Counted from the stretch's first letter, positions 35,396 through 43,971 are shown. The stretch: 64,000 nucleotides of DNA from Marivita geojedonensis (GCF_002115805.1 NZ_JFKC01000002.1:1-64000), one strand, 5' to 3'. Translations and numbers: made by a program. Notes: generated from the letters alone by a model not told the origin.

Positions 35396-35644
35396 ACTGT
35401 GTTCCAGTTACTGTGGGCAAACACTGTGTTGCGAACAGTATGGTCAACACAGCGATTCCAAACACTGTGGTCAACACAGTCTTTCAGCCAGCCCAGCGCC
35501 ATTTCAACGCACGAAAAACTGTGCGATGAGTGTGCAACGCACGAACTAAAAACTGTGCGATGCGCAAGTGGCTTGTTTTTATGACTAAAGTGGTGCCCGG
35601 GGGCGGAATCGAACCACCGACACGAGGATTTTCAATCCGACCAC
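35396..35644 (-). repeat. Attachment-site repeat, copy B (arms plus tRNA-Phe 3' half)
   Basis: This is identical by eye to copy A (8621-8869) over 249 bp. A further ACTGTG-type stretch precedes it (GACTGTGCTCC and ACGCTGTGGTCG, about 35368-35393). The unique DNA to the right begins element 3. Confidence 0.82.
35591..35638 (-). other. tRNA-Phe(GAA) 3' half, att core B
   Basis: The sequence is the same 48 bases as core A: anticodon loop, T arm and acceptor end to CCA on the minus strand. The 5' half of the tRNA is absent. Confidence 0.85.
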
Positions 35645-35912
35645 GTCTGTCGCTGTTCAGCTTGACCTGGTGTCGAACAAGTGTAGCCAAATGAGTGGGT
35701 TTTGGTTTCGTGGGCTGAAACACATCATTGGTGCATTTGTGTTGTTGATACACAACCATGCCCCGGGGGAAATCACGGAATGTCGGGTTTCCAAACGAAA
35801 CCGGCAATGATCCTGACTGGAGCCAATGGCTGGAACGAGCCCATCCTACGTGCTTGCTGCAACGCCGCGAATGGCCGGTTCAGCTCTCGCGCGGAACTGA
35901 GGCGCAGCACAG

Positions 35913-36545
35913 TCAATTCGTGTATTCGTGTGATGACATTGCTTCGATCATTGTGGTCCGGTCCTGAACCGCGCCCGTTTGCAGATACTCCATAGCTTTG
36001 AGCGCCGCCTCATGTGCCTCCACCGATGAGCCGCCTGTACAATCTTCAGCGACCCGGCAGAAGTAGTCGGACTGGTGCCCATCCACGAACGTGTAGTGAA
36101 CACAAACATCTGTCAGACCACCGCACAGGAGCAACGTGTCGACTTTCAGGCCGCGCAGTAGGATTTCAAGGTCAGTTCCGAAGAATGCCGAATAACGCCG
36201 CTTTGGGATGATGTAGTCGCCTTTGCGATATCCCATTTCCTCTTTGGCGACCTCGGTGCGCGGATCGCCCTCAAGGCAATGGACGTCCTCGTCTCCGTCC
36301 AATTCTCGACCGAAATCGATCAGATCGGGACGATGGACTTCTTGGATGAAGATCACGGGTATATCGTTCTCATGAGCCGCATCGACCAGATCGCGCGCAG
36401 CGATCATGCGATCCTTGTAACCCGGCATATTGTCGATGGACCGCACTTCGCTGTTGTCAATGAAGGTGCTTTTTTGAATGTCGATCACGATGAGCGCGGA
36501 CCGACCTTCGATCAGGTTTCTTGCTGTTTTCGTCTTTGTCGTCAT
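35913..36545 (-). CDS. Isochorismatase-fold cysteine hydrolase in a guanidine-riboswitch operon
   Basis: The protein is 210 residues. The D-K-C triad of the family is visible: Asp ~22 in ALIVIDIQKS, Lys in DYIIPKRRYSAFFGTDLE, and the nucleophile Cys in LLLCGGLTDVCVHYT. The fold hydrolyses amides such as N-carbamoyl compounds, biuret or ureidoacrylate; from memory, guanylurea hydrolase is also in this superfamily. It lies 18 bases after the Gdx-type exporter gene and behind a guanidine-II riboswitch. A substrate that is, or releases, a guanidino compound is therefore plausible. The substrate itself is an inference from context. Confidence 0.82.
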   Translation of the reverse strand: MTTKTKTARNLIEGRSALIVIDIQKSTFIDNSEVRSIDNMPGYKDRMIAARDLVDAAHENDIPVIFIQEVHRPDLIDFGRELDGDEDVHCLEGDPRTEVAKEEMGYRKGDYIIPKRRYSAFFGTDLEILLRGLKVDTLLLCGGLTDVCVHYTFVDGHQSDYFCRVAEDCTGGSSVEAHEAALKAMEYLQTGAVQDRTTMIEAMSSHEYTN

Positions 36546-36563
36546 TTTCCGTGTCCTTTCGTC

Positions 36564-36881
36564 TTAGTGCGCATCTGAACCGAGCAGAAACATCCCCGCA
36601 ATGAGAAGTGTCAGACCAGCGATTCCGGACATGCTGAGGTTTTGATTGAAGGACATCACTCCAACCAGGACCGATCCGACAGAGCCGATTCCGGTCCAGA
36701 TCGGATAGGCGATCCCAAGGGGGAGCCGGGTCATCGCGGCATAGAGGGCGACGATGCTTGCAATCATTGCGATGAGGGTCAGAGCGCCAAGTGTCCAAGT
36801 GAAACCAAAGCCGAGCTTCTTCAGCCCGGTCGCCCAAGCGACTTCCAAAGCACCTGCTGTCAAAAGAAAAACCCAAGCCAT
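36564..36881 (-). CDS. gdx: SMR-family exporter, Gdx/SugE subtype (guanidinium exporter)
   Basis: The protein is 105 residues with four membrane helices. The SMR glutamate is Glu ~13 in LTAGALEVAWATGLKKLGFG, and the second helix region TRLPLGIAYPIWTGIGSVGS matches the Gdx/SugE subtype rather than EmrE. Known Gdx proteins exchange two protons for one guanidinium ion. A mini-ykkC riboswitch directly upstream supports this function. ATG 36881 follows GGAGG. The gene is followed by a hydrolase in the same operon. Confidence 0.88.
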   Translation of the reverse strand: MAWVFLLTAGALEVAWATGLKKLGFGFTWTLGALTLIAMIASIVALYAAMTRLPLGIAYPIWTGIGSVGSVLVGVMSFNQNLSMSGIAGLTLLIAGMFLLGSDAH

Positions 36882-36899
36882 TTCGACCTCCACTTTACG

Positions 36900-36944
36900 C
36901 AGGTCGTCCTGGCAAATACCCGTTCATAGCCGGGTCGTCCCGGC
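36900..36944 (-). promoter_or_regulatory. Guanidine-II (mini-ykkC) riboswitch
   Basis: On the minus strand, two hairpins each carry an ACGA tetraloop. P1 is GCCGGG-ACGA-CCCGGC (36944-36929) and P2 is CAGG-ACGA-CCTG (36911-36900), joined by a 17-base linker. Two ACGR-capped stems 7-40 bases apart, just before a ribosome site, define this class. GGAGG of the exporter gene follows 6-12 bases later. Guanidine should stabilise both loops and free the ribosome site. Confidence 0.88.
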
Positions 36945-37187
36945 AGGCTATCGACTATTCGCTAAATGTGGGATCACTTATTGTCAATCCGCCAGCTGAC
37001 CGCATGACGACTTGAAAGCGGACCTTCGGAGCCTGACTTCCAAGGTCCGCTTCGTCCCGCCAAGCCGACCTTAGCGCTGAACGCAGCTGACGGCTGGAAC
37101 GAGCCCGTACCTACCGAATGCTGCGCCTACAACGAATGGCGGCTTACGTAGCTGAGGCGCTCGCACGCTGATTTGTGGCTAATGGGT

Positions 37188-38204
37188 TCAATGATGCCGA
37201 TAGGTTGGAGGGCCCAACATGTTCAGCGAACATACTCCGGGCGCAGCGGCGATTATGTCCGGAATGCGATTGATAAGCGACGAGCAGGTTGTAAATCGAT
37301 AATTCGCGTTGTTGCAGTTCAGTTCCAGATCAGGCTCGCCGTCAATCTTCCACGCGTTAGTGTCGGTTTCACCAGGGCGGTACACGCGCCCTTCCATCGC
37401 AAATGAGAATACCGGCCCTTCGTTCGTCGTGATGCGCGTGCGGTCCACGGTGCCGATCATGCCGCCCGGAGGGATATCGGTACTCATACTTGTGCTGTGA
37501 ATCGGTTCGTCCAGGGTCACCGCTGTCACGTCAGATGAGATCGCCGATACGGTGAGCCCGAGGCGCGCCACCAGCGCTTCGAGCGTTTGACGGGCCACGA
37601 ATTCAGGCCAGCCATCAGACGTGATAACTTTTTCGAACGCAGCCTTGGGTTGGCAGACCATCAAATGATCGGCGACTTCGGGTCCGTAATCGTCAACATT
37701 CCATCGGCAATGTCCCGTCACGCGATCCACCTTATGTACCGCTCCGAGCAGAGTTGTGACCAGGTTCACCCAGAACACATCCTGCGCGCCGGAGGCGGCC
37801 AGCGTCACGCCGTTGGATTTGGCGAGCGCGTCCAAAGCCTTGGCGTGATCGGGAGCGGTCGTCCAAGGGAAGATGGTTTCTTCCTCGATCGTGACGACAT
37901 TGGCGCCATTCCCGAGACAGATTTCGAAGTGCGGGCGCATCGTGGAAAGGTAGCTGCCCACGCAGACCACCGCGATATCGGCACCGCGGGAAAGCACTGC
38001 GTTTGCATCGTTTTCGACAGGGATGCCGAGACTGATACCGAGTCGGGCGACATCGCCAAGGTCCCGGCCGACCTTGGAAGGACTGCGCCCGATTGCGCCG
38101 ACGATTTCGGCGCCTTTGTCAACAAGTAGACGCGTCGCGATGGCTCCCATCGTGCCGACACCGTAGACAACAACGCGCATTCCGGAAAATGGCTTGAGGG
38201 TCAT
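37188..38204 (-). CDS. DapB-like NAD(P)-dependent dehydrogenase
   Basis: The protein is 338 residues. The Rossmann start MRVVVYGVGTMGAIATRLLV and the stretch EIVGAIGRSPSKVGRDLGDV, followed by IAVVCVGSYLST and VTIEEETIFPW, are typical of the dihydrodipicolinate-reductase-like group, including 2,4-diaminopentanoate dehydrogenase relatives. These act on amino or amine substrates. The C-terminal half is less conserved. It overlaps the upstream SnoaL-like gene by four bases, so the pair is co-translated. Specific substrate unknown. Confidence 0.72.
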   Translation of the reverse strand: MTLKPFSGMRVVVYGVGTMGAIATRLLVDKGAEIVGAIGRSPSKVGRDLGDVARLGISLGIPVENDANAVLSRGADIAVVCVGSYLSTMRPHFEICLGNGANVVTIEEETIFPWTTAPDHAKALDALAKSNGVTLAASGAQDVFWVNLVTTLLGAVHKVDRVTGHCRWNVDDYGPEVADHLMVCQPKAAFEKVITSDGWPEFVARQTLEALVARLGLTVSAISSDVTAVTLDEPIHSTSMSTDIPPGGMIGTVDRTRITTNEGPVFSFAMEGRVYRPGETDTNAWKIDGEPDLELNCNNANYRFTTCSSLINRIPDIIAAAPGVCSLNMLGPPTYRHH

Positions 38205-38593
38205 CCGGCGACTTGTCGGTCATAATCATCGCCGTCGAACCAGCCAAGCGAAGACGTGATCTTCATCTCGTCGTTCAGGTTCCACTCCTCCCAGCCGCAC
38301 ACATCGAGCGGGTTACCGGTCTCGGCGTGATGCCCGGAAAATGTCCACAGGTAGATAACGTGGCTGCCCGCAGACCGAATGCCATCGCACACCAAACGCA
38401 AGTCAGGGACATCGGCGTGGAACCCTGCGGCCATGGCTGTAAGGCCTTCGTGACCTAACGACGGTTCGCCCTGATTGATAACGATGCTGCTGCCCGAAGT
38501 ATGAAAGGCCGCGACGTTTTCCGGCACTTTTGAATTCCACGCCTGTGTATAGCGGCGCGCAAGGTCGTCCAATTCACTTTTTGCAAATGCCAT
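38201..38593 (-). CDS. SnoaL/NTF2-like protein
   Basis: The protein is 130 residues. The cone-like NTF2 fold pattern is LARRYTQAWNSKVPENVAAF, then GHEGLTAMAAGFHADVPDLR and VIYLWTFSGHHAETG. This is the SnoaL-like polyketide-cyclase/ester-binding group, which acts as small hydrolases, isomerases or binding proteins. It overlaps the downstream DapB-like gene by ATGA. ATG 38593 is preceded by GGGAGG; the open frame reaches further upstream. Confidence 0.72.
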   Translation of the reverse strand: MAFAKSELDDLARRYTQAWNSKVPENVAAFHTSGSSIVINQGEPSLGHEGLTAMAAGFHADVPDLRLVCDGIRSAGSHVIYLWTFSGHHAETGNPLDVCGWEEWNLNDEMKITSSLGWFDGDDYDRQVAG

Positions 38594-38738
38594 TTTTCCC
38601 TCCCAATCAACTTTGGGAACGGTACTTTCACTTCGCTTCCGAGGCAACAAGCAGACCTTGGCTTGAAGAGACGAGCGACAGCTTTGTCCCGCGACCTGTT
38701 CATTGAAAATGCAAGGTCTCAGCGCCTGCTCTCAAATC

Positions 38739-39490
38739 TCAAGCCGCCAACAGATCGCTCTCCAGCTTCTCAAACAACGAGACATCTTCCTCGGGGCTTT
38801 CGAACAGATGCCCGTAGGTGTCCATCGTCATGGTGATAGAGGCATGTCCGAGCAGTGTCTGGATCTTCTTGGGGTTCCAGCCCTGCTCGATAAAGAGCGA
38901 CGCCGCCGCATGCCGAAGAGCATGGATGCCGAACTTCGCCTCCCCGCGATCGTTCACGATGCCGTTTGCGACCAGCATCGGCTTGAAGATACGATTGTAG
39001 ATGTTGGAGTAGTTCTGCACCCGCCCAGCGCCATTCGGGAAGACGAGCTCCAAATCGTTCTCCAGAGCCTCTGAGCGCCACGCTGAGAGCGTCTGATGAA
39101 CAATTGGGGCCATAGGGATATCGCGCAGCCCAGCGCGGCTCTTGGGCGCTCCCATCGCCCCGAACTCGTCGGCGCGTTTCGTGACTTTGATCACCCGACG
39201 GGTGAGATCGACGCAGTCCCATGTCAGCCCGCGCAGTTCAGAGATCCGCATGCCTGTGAAGATCGCCGTGATGAACATCGCGCGATGGCTTGCGGGAGCG
39301 TTTTCGATGATCAGCCTGATCTCGTCTTTGGTCGGGATGATCTTCTCATCTTCCGCAGTCCGAGACTTGCGACGCAGCTTCACATCCAATGCCACATTGT
39401 GGGTGATCCATTCCCGTTCGACGGCCTCGGAGAGGATCGACCGCAGGCTGACCATGACCTTCTTCACATGTGCCCGGGAGACGCCCTCGC
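38739..39490 (-). pseudogene. Tyrosine recombinase (element integrase), N-terminus cut by IS3
   Basis: About 250 C-terminal residues remain. The catalytic domain is complete: Arg in TGMRISELRGLTWDCVDL, HALRHAAASLFIEQGW with the H-x-x-R pair, LLGHASITMTMDTYGHL with the second histidine and the Tyr nucleophile. The end FESPEEDVSLFEKLESDLLA is duplicated as a remnant at 11708-11771. The frame is open to ~39490, where IS3 orfA sequence begins in the same strand, so the N-terminal arm-binding and core-binding domains are lost. It was probably the integrase that used the tRNA-Phe sites. Confidence 0.82.
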
Positions 39491-39586
39491 CGACCAGCGG
39501 CTCTCATGCTGCCCCGCGTTGTCCAAAACCATCCGTACGGCACGTTCGCGCACTTCTGGGGAATATTTGTTCGTCGTCTTGCTCAT
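39490..39586 (-). pseudogene. IS3-family orfA, N-terminal fragment
   Basis: From ATG 39586 on the minus strand the frame reads [20 protein letters not shown], then [11 protein letters not shown], the helix-turn-helix start of IS3-type OrfA (usually ~90 residues). After about 32 codons it runs into the integrase gene. The product would be non-functional. Confidence 0.75.
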
Positions 39587-39640
39587 GATGCTCCATCCTA
39601 CTCAGGAGTTGGAGCCTCCGGAAAACCCGGCGCGGTTCAG

Positions 39641-40213
39641 GTGCCACCTAAACAGCCGAAGAGATCCAGGCTGTGGCTGAACGACGGATCCTGCATCAGA
39701 CTGCGCCCGGAGTATCAGAACCATGTTTGGAGCTATGACTTCGTCCATTGCCGCACAGACGACGGCAAGGCGTTCCGAACATTGAACATCCTGGACGAGT
39801 TCAGTCGAAATTGCCTGGCGATACGCGTGAAGCGAAAGCTGAACTCGACCGACGTGATTGATGCCCTCACCGACCTGTTCAACCTGCGCGGGCCGCCAGC
39901 ATTTGTCCGCAGCGACAATGGTCCTGAGTTCGTTGCCAGGGATGTCAGAGCTTGGATCGAAGCCGTTGGCGCCAAGACCGCCTTCATTGAGCCAGGCAGT
40001 CCTTGGGAAAACGGCTATATTGAGAGCTTCAACGCTCGGTTCCGGGACGAACTGCTGAACAGGGAGATCTTCTACTCGCTCAGAGAAGCCCAGATCATCA
40101 TTGAGGGTTGGAGGAAACACTACAACACGAAGCGGTCACACAGCGCTCTAGGATACCGACCACCGGCGCCAGAAACCATTGTCTCGATGGAACCCAGGCC
40201 GACAATGCACTAA
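39641..40213 (+). pseudogene. IS3-family orfB (transposase catalytic part), 5' end missing
   Basis: The frame reads VPPKQPKRSRLWLNDGSCIR, then NHVWSYDFVHCRTDDGKAF, PAFVRSDNGPEFVARDVRAW and SPWENGYIESFNARFRDELL. All three DDE residues (D in SYDFV, D in RSDNG, E in YIES) remain, as does the final HYNTKRSHSALGYRPPAPE. The N-terminal ~90 residues and the orfA frame are missing upstream, replaced by an inverted IS terminus. It is not translated from its normal signal. Confidence 0.8.
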
Positions 40214-40300
40214 CAATCAAACTGGACCGGTCAGATCAGGCTGCTCAGGCGCGGATAGGGATTAGCGATCTCTGGCGTCGCGAATGTCGCGGCACTTGCT

Positions 40301-41071
40301 TCACTCCAAGTCCGGTAATGCCAATGTGACATTGCCATTGATCAGTTCATTAATGAAGCGACAGCCATTGTCCGGACTGGAGAAATGAGACCAAGCCAAG
40401 ACGCCAAACATGTCGGGTGAAAAGCCAAGCACAAAATCATTCAGTTTCTGTTCTGGTACCGGCCGTTTCACTTCTCGAAAGGAAAGCACCGTCTCACGAT
40501 CGGAATGGGGAAGGCTTTCTATCTGAAGTGCGTAGGCGATGTACTCACTGTCTGCCGAACACTTCAGCGCGTTTGCGTTTCGCTGTTCTGTAAAGGCGTG
40601 CGCGAGCTCGTGAACGAGCAGACTGTCAAAGAATACGTCAGCTTCGAGGGTGGAGAAGGCACTGTCCAAAGGCATCATACCGCTCACTAGTGACGGTGCT
40701 ACCAAGGCGACATGGTTGGTTCCCGGGAAGTATACACCTGCGCAGTGATCGGAAACCCCTACAATCTTGTCTCTAAGTTCTATGGTGATTGGTTGAGTCT
40801 GCTCAATCCCACAGTTCGCAAGGAAAGACTTGGCTTTGACAGCAGCTTCACATACCCTAAGCCCATCCGCATTTGTTTTGCTCTCCACTGACAACAGTGG
40901 GTCCGAGCATTCGAGCTCGTCTGCAACTGTAGCCAACGGCATCCACTGAGTTGCCGTAGCGACAATTGCTGCAATCAACGCTTTTTGCCGAAAGACGGTT
41001 TCCTTTTGGCAGAGCGGAGGCGAACCACTTGGTTCGAAGACTGGTGGTACTTTGCAGCGGTCAATTTCCAT
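40301..41071 (-). CDS. Exported DUF6639-like protein with HELAH zinc motif
   Basis: The protein is up to 256 residues. A hydrophobic export signal (KALIAAIVATATQWMPLATV) lies about 28 residues from the ATG at 41071, so the true start may be a later non-ATG codon. The core matches 21778-22503: CSDPLLSVESK, NCGIEQTQPITIEL, FFDSLLVHELAHAFTEQRNA with HExxH, SADSEYIAYALQIESL, and LAWSHFSSPDNGCRFINELI. Probably a periplasmic metalloprotein of unknown activity. It stands alone here, without the small partner found in element 2. Confidence 0.72.
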   Translation of the reverse strand: MEIDRCKVPPVFEPSGSPPLCQKETVFRQKALIAAIVATATQWMPLATVADELECSDPLLSVESKTNADGLRVCEAAVKAKSFLANCGIEQTQPITIELRDKIVGVSDHCAGVYFPGTNHVALVAPSLVSGMMPLDSAFSTLEADVFFDSLLVHELAHAFTEQRNANALKCSADSEYIAYALQIESLPHSDRETVLSFREVKRPVPEQKLNDFVLGFSPDMFGVLAWSHFSSPDNGCRFINELINGNVTLALPDLE

Positions 41072-41150
41072 GCGTCTATGTGCAGATCCTCTGAGCAGCA
41101 GGAGGTCGCAGCAGTGCCCCTAGCCCGTCGGCAAACCTTTGATTGTGTTC

Positions 41151-41438
41151 TTAGAGGCCCTCAACGAGGATGAGGTCGGTGTCTGAAATCTTCTCTCTGA
41201 TGGCACGTGCCTCTGTGTACGCGTCGGATTCGTAGAAAGCCCGGGCCGCATCAATGCTCTCGAACTCAATGACGATGGCAAGGCCCTGTGCGCCGCCTTC
41301 GCGATGATCCGGCGAAGGGTTCCTGACCAAAACTTTGCCGTTGTGCGCTTTGATCGCAGCACCCGACAGCTGCTTGAACTCCTCAAATGCGTCCTTGTCG
41401 TGAATACGGATGTGCGCGACCAGATATCCTTTCGGCAT
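41151..41438 (-). CDS. DUF1330 protein (dimeric alpha-beta barrel)
   Basis: The protein is 95 residues: MPKGYLVAHIRIHDKDAFEE, then YKQ-like FKQLSGAAIKAHNGKVLVR and GLAIVIEFESIDAARAFYES, ending TDLILVEGL. This is the DUF1330 variant of the ferredoxin-like dimeric barrel. Such proteins may bind small aromatic or lipid ligands; no activity is known. Monocistronic, with GGAGG before the ATG at 41438. Confidence 0.82.
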   Translation of the reverse strand: MPKGYLVAHIRIHDKDAFEEFKQLSGAAIKAHNGKVLVRNPSPDHREGGAQGLAIVIEFESIDAARAFYESDAYTEARAIREKISDTDLILVEGL

Positions 41439-41706
41439 TGTTGTCCTCCCAAATCGTTATTCCCTGAGAAGAAATGGTAGCTGCGGTTCAAAGACTGTGT
41501 CTACAGCTGTTCCTCGCTAAGCTAGAGATCGAAACAGAGCACCTCTAACGAGACCAAAAAATAGGTGAGCACGGCAAGGAGCGCCACCGAGAGAAGCTGA
41601 AATTTGGTGACTGTGGGCCAAAGGTGTAGTTGCGGGACAAAGCGAGCATTGCGTGGTTGTGAACCAGTGTCGGCTTTTTGGCGTGGGACTAGATTCAAGA
41701 ACGAGA

Positions 41707-42516
41707 TCACGCCGATTTGCGAGCAACGACGATGAATTGCGTGATTGAGAAAAAGAACCGCCCCTCATCCGAGAGCGTTTGCTGCTCAGCAAACCAAGAC
41801 TGCGCCTCTTGCTCTTCGACGTGTTGATTTGCAATCGCGTATTGCCTCATGAGGTGCATCATCATGATTGCAATCCCGTCAGGCCTAAGCTCGTGGTCAG
41901 ACAGGGTAACGTGCAACAGGACTTCAACGTGTTGGCCTTTCGCTTTGAGAATACCGGGAAGCCGTTCCGGGAGCGTGCCACTGACGAAATGCTGGTCCCA
42001 AGATGAGACCATCTTGGACATGCGTTCGGGACGGTCAGAATACCAGATAAGGCTGCCAAAGTGCAGGTCGCTGATCACCATGCGTCCGCCCGGTCTCAGG
42101 CAACGTAACGCTTCATCTATAGCGCCGCCTACGTCTTCGATGTATTCGAAGACCTGCACCGATATGGCCTTTTCTGCTGTGCCATCCGCAATCGGGAGGC
42201 TGTTCGCAAAACCCTTGGAGAATGCCACATTTTCGTAGTCGCTACAGCGATCTATCCCCGCCTTCAGCATAGCCTCGCTGGGATCAACGCCTATGATTTT
42301 GCCAGTAGGCCCGACCGCTCTGGCAAGTTCGGCTGTCAGCAAGCCATTCCCGCATCCAATGTCAATTATCGTGTCGCCTGGGCTTGGATTGAGCGCATCA
42401 AAGGATGCTTGCCGCCTGCGCGTGAGGTCGGCGCCTTGGTAGGCGTTGTTTAATATCCTGGTAATTTCTGCATTAAACTCAAGCAATAGGATTTCCCTCA
42501 AATTGCGTAGCGCCAT
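41707..42516 (-). CDS. Class I SAM-dependent methyltransferase
   Basis: The protein is 269 residues. SAM-binding motif I is DTIIDIGCGNGLLTAELARA; motif II is KIIGVDPSEAM; the post-II motif is ISVQVFEYIEDVGGAIDEAL, followed by CLRPGGRMVISD. The cap and C-terminal domains (SDHELRPDGIAIMMMHLMRQ) resemble the arsenite/UbiE group but lack marker cysteines. ATG 42516 follows GGAG and overlaps the end of the GFA gene by 38 bases, so both may be one transcript. Substrate unknown. Confidence 0.78.
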   Translation of the reverse strand: MALRNLREILLLEFNAEITRILNNAYQGADLTRRRQASFDALNPSPGDTIIDIGCGNGLLTAELARAVGPTGKIIGVDPSEAMLKAGIDRCSDYENVAFSKGFANSLPIADGTAEKAISVQVFEYIEDVGGAIDEALRCLRPGGRMVISDLHFGSLIWYSDRPERMSKMVSSWDQHFVSGTLPERLPGILKAKGQHVEVLLHVTLSDHELRPDGIAIMMMHLMRQYAIANQHVEEQEAQSWFAEQQTLSDEGRFFFSITQFIVVARKSA

Positions 42517-42892
42517 GAATCTCCGCGACCCACGCCAGGCGGGATTGTGTCCAGCATTCGAAGCGCGGAACAAGTTTGGCGCGTTGTTTCATCGTCCCGG
42601 TACGAAGGTTATATGCCGGTGGGTTATCTTCGACGCCGCAAGAGTAGAGCGCGGAGCCGCAGTCGGAGCAGAAAGCCTGAACACGCGGATTACCACTGTC
42701 TCCGACTTTCACGTAATGCTTCGGCTTGCCCGTCAAAATCTGGAAGTTGTCGCTTTGGACGATGGCAAGCGATCGAAAGGCCGAAGCGGAAAGCGCCTGA
42801 CAATCGGTACAATGACATATCCCAACCGACGTCGGCTCTAGCTCCGCGTGGTAGGTGATTGCCCCACAATGGCACGCTCCATCGATCTTCAT
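42479..42892 (-). CDS. GFA-family zinc protein (formaldehyde-activating/CENP-V fold)
   Basis: The protein is 137 residues. Two zinc sites are visible: ACHCGAITYHAELE and GICHCTDCQALSASAFR, then VQAFCSDCGSALYSCG. This is the GFA fold, named for glutathione-dependent formaldehyde-activating enzyme, though most members have other or unknown roles. ATG 42892 is chosen because the conserved domain starts there (MKIDGACHCGAI). The downstream methyltransferase gene overlaps it. Confidence 0.8.
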   Translation of the reverse strand: MKIDGACHCGAITYHAELEPTSVGICHCTDCQALSASAFRSLAIVQSDNFQILTGKPKHYVKVGDSGNPRVQAFCSDCGSALYSCGVEDNPPAYNLRTGTMKQRAKLVPRFECWTQSRLAWVAEIHGATQFEGNPIA

Positions 42893-43128
42893 GACGCTCT
42901 CCCACACCTTCTGATTTTCGGTAGAGTAGCAGGATTGTAAGGAGGTGTTGTCACATATCTGAGCACTTGCCCTGAAACCTGACATCTGTGCGTGCTGTAG
43001 CACTGGGTAAATTGGGCGCGCCCGGTCATTAGATGCGCTCGGTATTCAGATCTGCCGATCGGACAATTAAGTCGTCTAATTCGAACAGACGAAATCACCT
43101 TTCTATGCGAAGAGCTTCGACAACCATT

Positions 43129-43971
43129 TCATGGTGAACAAGAGAATATGTTCACCACTGCCGGAATCCGTACGACATTTCCCTCGGAGAACTTCTCGAA
43201 GGATGCCAAAACAGCACGTTCAATCGCCGCTTCATCAGCTTCCTTCCCAGCATAGGCTTTCATGATGCGAGCCGCAGGGCCAACCTTGCTGGCAGCGCGT
43301 GCAGCACCTGCTACTCCACCAGACGGCGTCAGTACAATGTCTACCGGATGCGCTTCAATATTCGATAGGCCCGCCTGAGACATCAGATCGGCCACACGAT
43401 CACAATCCTGAAAGGCCGTTGGGCCGGGTGCGTTAGGATCCCCTTTCGGTTGCGTTCCCAGCCGTTCCTCTGCAGCTTGTTTGGGAATATCAAACCAAGG
43501 GTTCTTTGCCACCGAGGCCCAGCAAACGAAGACCATCCTACCATTATCGTGCAGCGCATTGGACAGGTTCTGCAGAGCAGCGATTGTGTCGGAGAAGAAG
43601 CTCATACCCAATCGCGACACCAGGAGATCGAAGGGTTGGGCAGAAAAGTTATGTGATTGAGCGTCGGCCAACAAGAACGCCGCGTTTCGAGCGCCCACTG
43701 CTTCAGCCCTTTTGGCGGCGCGTGCAAGAAGCGGGTCAGAAATATCCACGCCTAAAACTTTGCCAATCGGAGCGCGTCGTGCGGCTTCGATCGTGCTTGC
43801 GCCCGTTCCACATCCAATGTCGATGATGCGGTCAGTCGAGGCAATGTCAGCCGTATCGAGCATCATGTCCAACATACCGGCCATCGCGGTATCCAGGGCG
43901 TGTTCGTGTTCAATCCACTTCAGGCCTGCGGGAGAAGCCCAGTAGTCAGCCTGCGCCCTGTTTGCATCCAT
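43129..43971 (-). CDS. Class I SAM-dependent methyltransferase
   Basis: The protein is 280 residues. It starts MDANRAQADYWASPAGLKWI, typical of the family that begins with an NxxQ-x-YW block. Motif I is DRIIDIGCGTGASTIEAARR, then VLGVDISDPLLARA, FDLLVSRLGMSFFSDTIAAL and GRMVFVCWAS. ATG 43971 is preceded by AGAGG at 8-12 bases; an ATG at 44007 is also possible. No specific substrate can be assigned. It stands next to the TPR gene on the same strand. Confidence 0.8.
   Translation of the reverse strand: MDANRAQADYWASPAGLKWIEHEHALDTAMAGMLDMMLDTADIASTDRIIDIGCGTGASTIEAARRAPIGKVLGVDISDPLLARAAKRAEAVGARNAAFLLADAQSHNFSAQPFDLLVSRLGMSFFSDTIAALQNLSNALHDNGRMVFVCWASVAKNPWFDIPKQAAEERLGTQPKGDPNAPGPTAFQDCDRVADLMSQAGLSNIEAHPVDIVLTPSGGVAGAARAASKVGPAARIMKAYAGKEADEAAIERAVLASFEKFSEGNVVRIPAVVNIFSCSP

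Larger units (their letters stand above)
39490..40246. mobile_element. Scrambled IS3-family element (two inverted partial copies)
   Basis: Two pieces of IS3-type sequence lie back to back. On the minus strand, 39639-39490 holds the left terminus (TGAACCGCGCCGGGTTTTCC read inward from 39639) and the start of orfA. On the plus strand, 39641-40213 holds most of orfB. They cannot form one element in this order, so two insertions or an inversion-deletion must have happened. The right terminus was not identified with confidence; 40246 is approximate. Confidence 0.7.
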
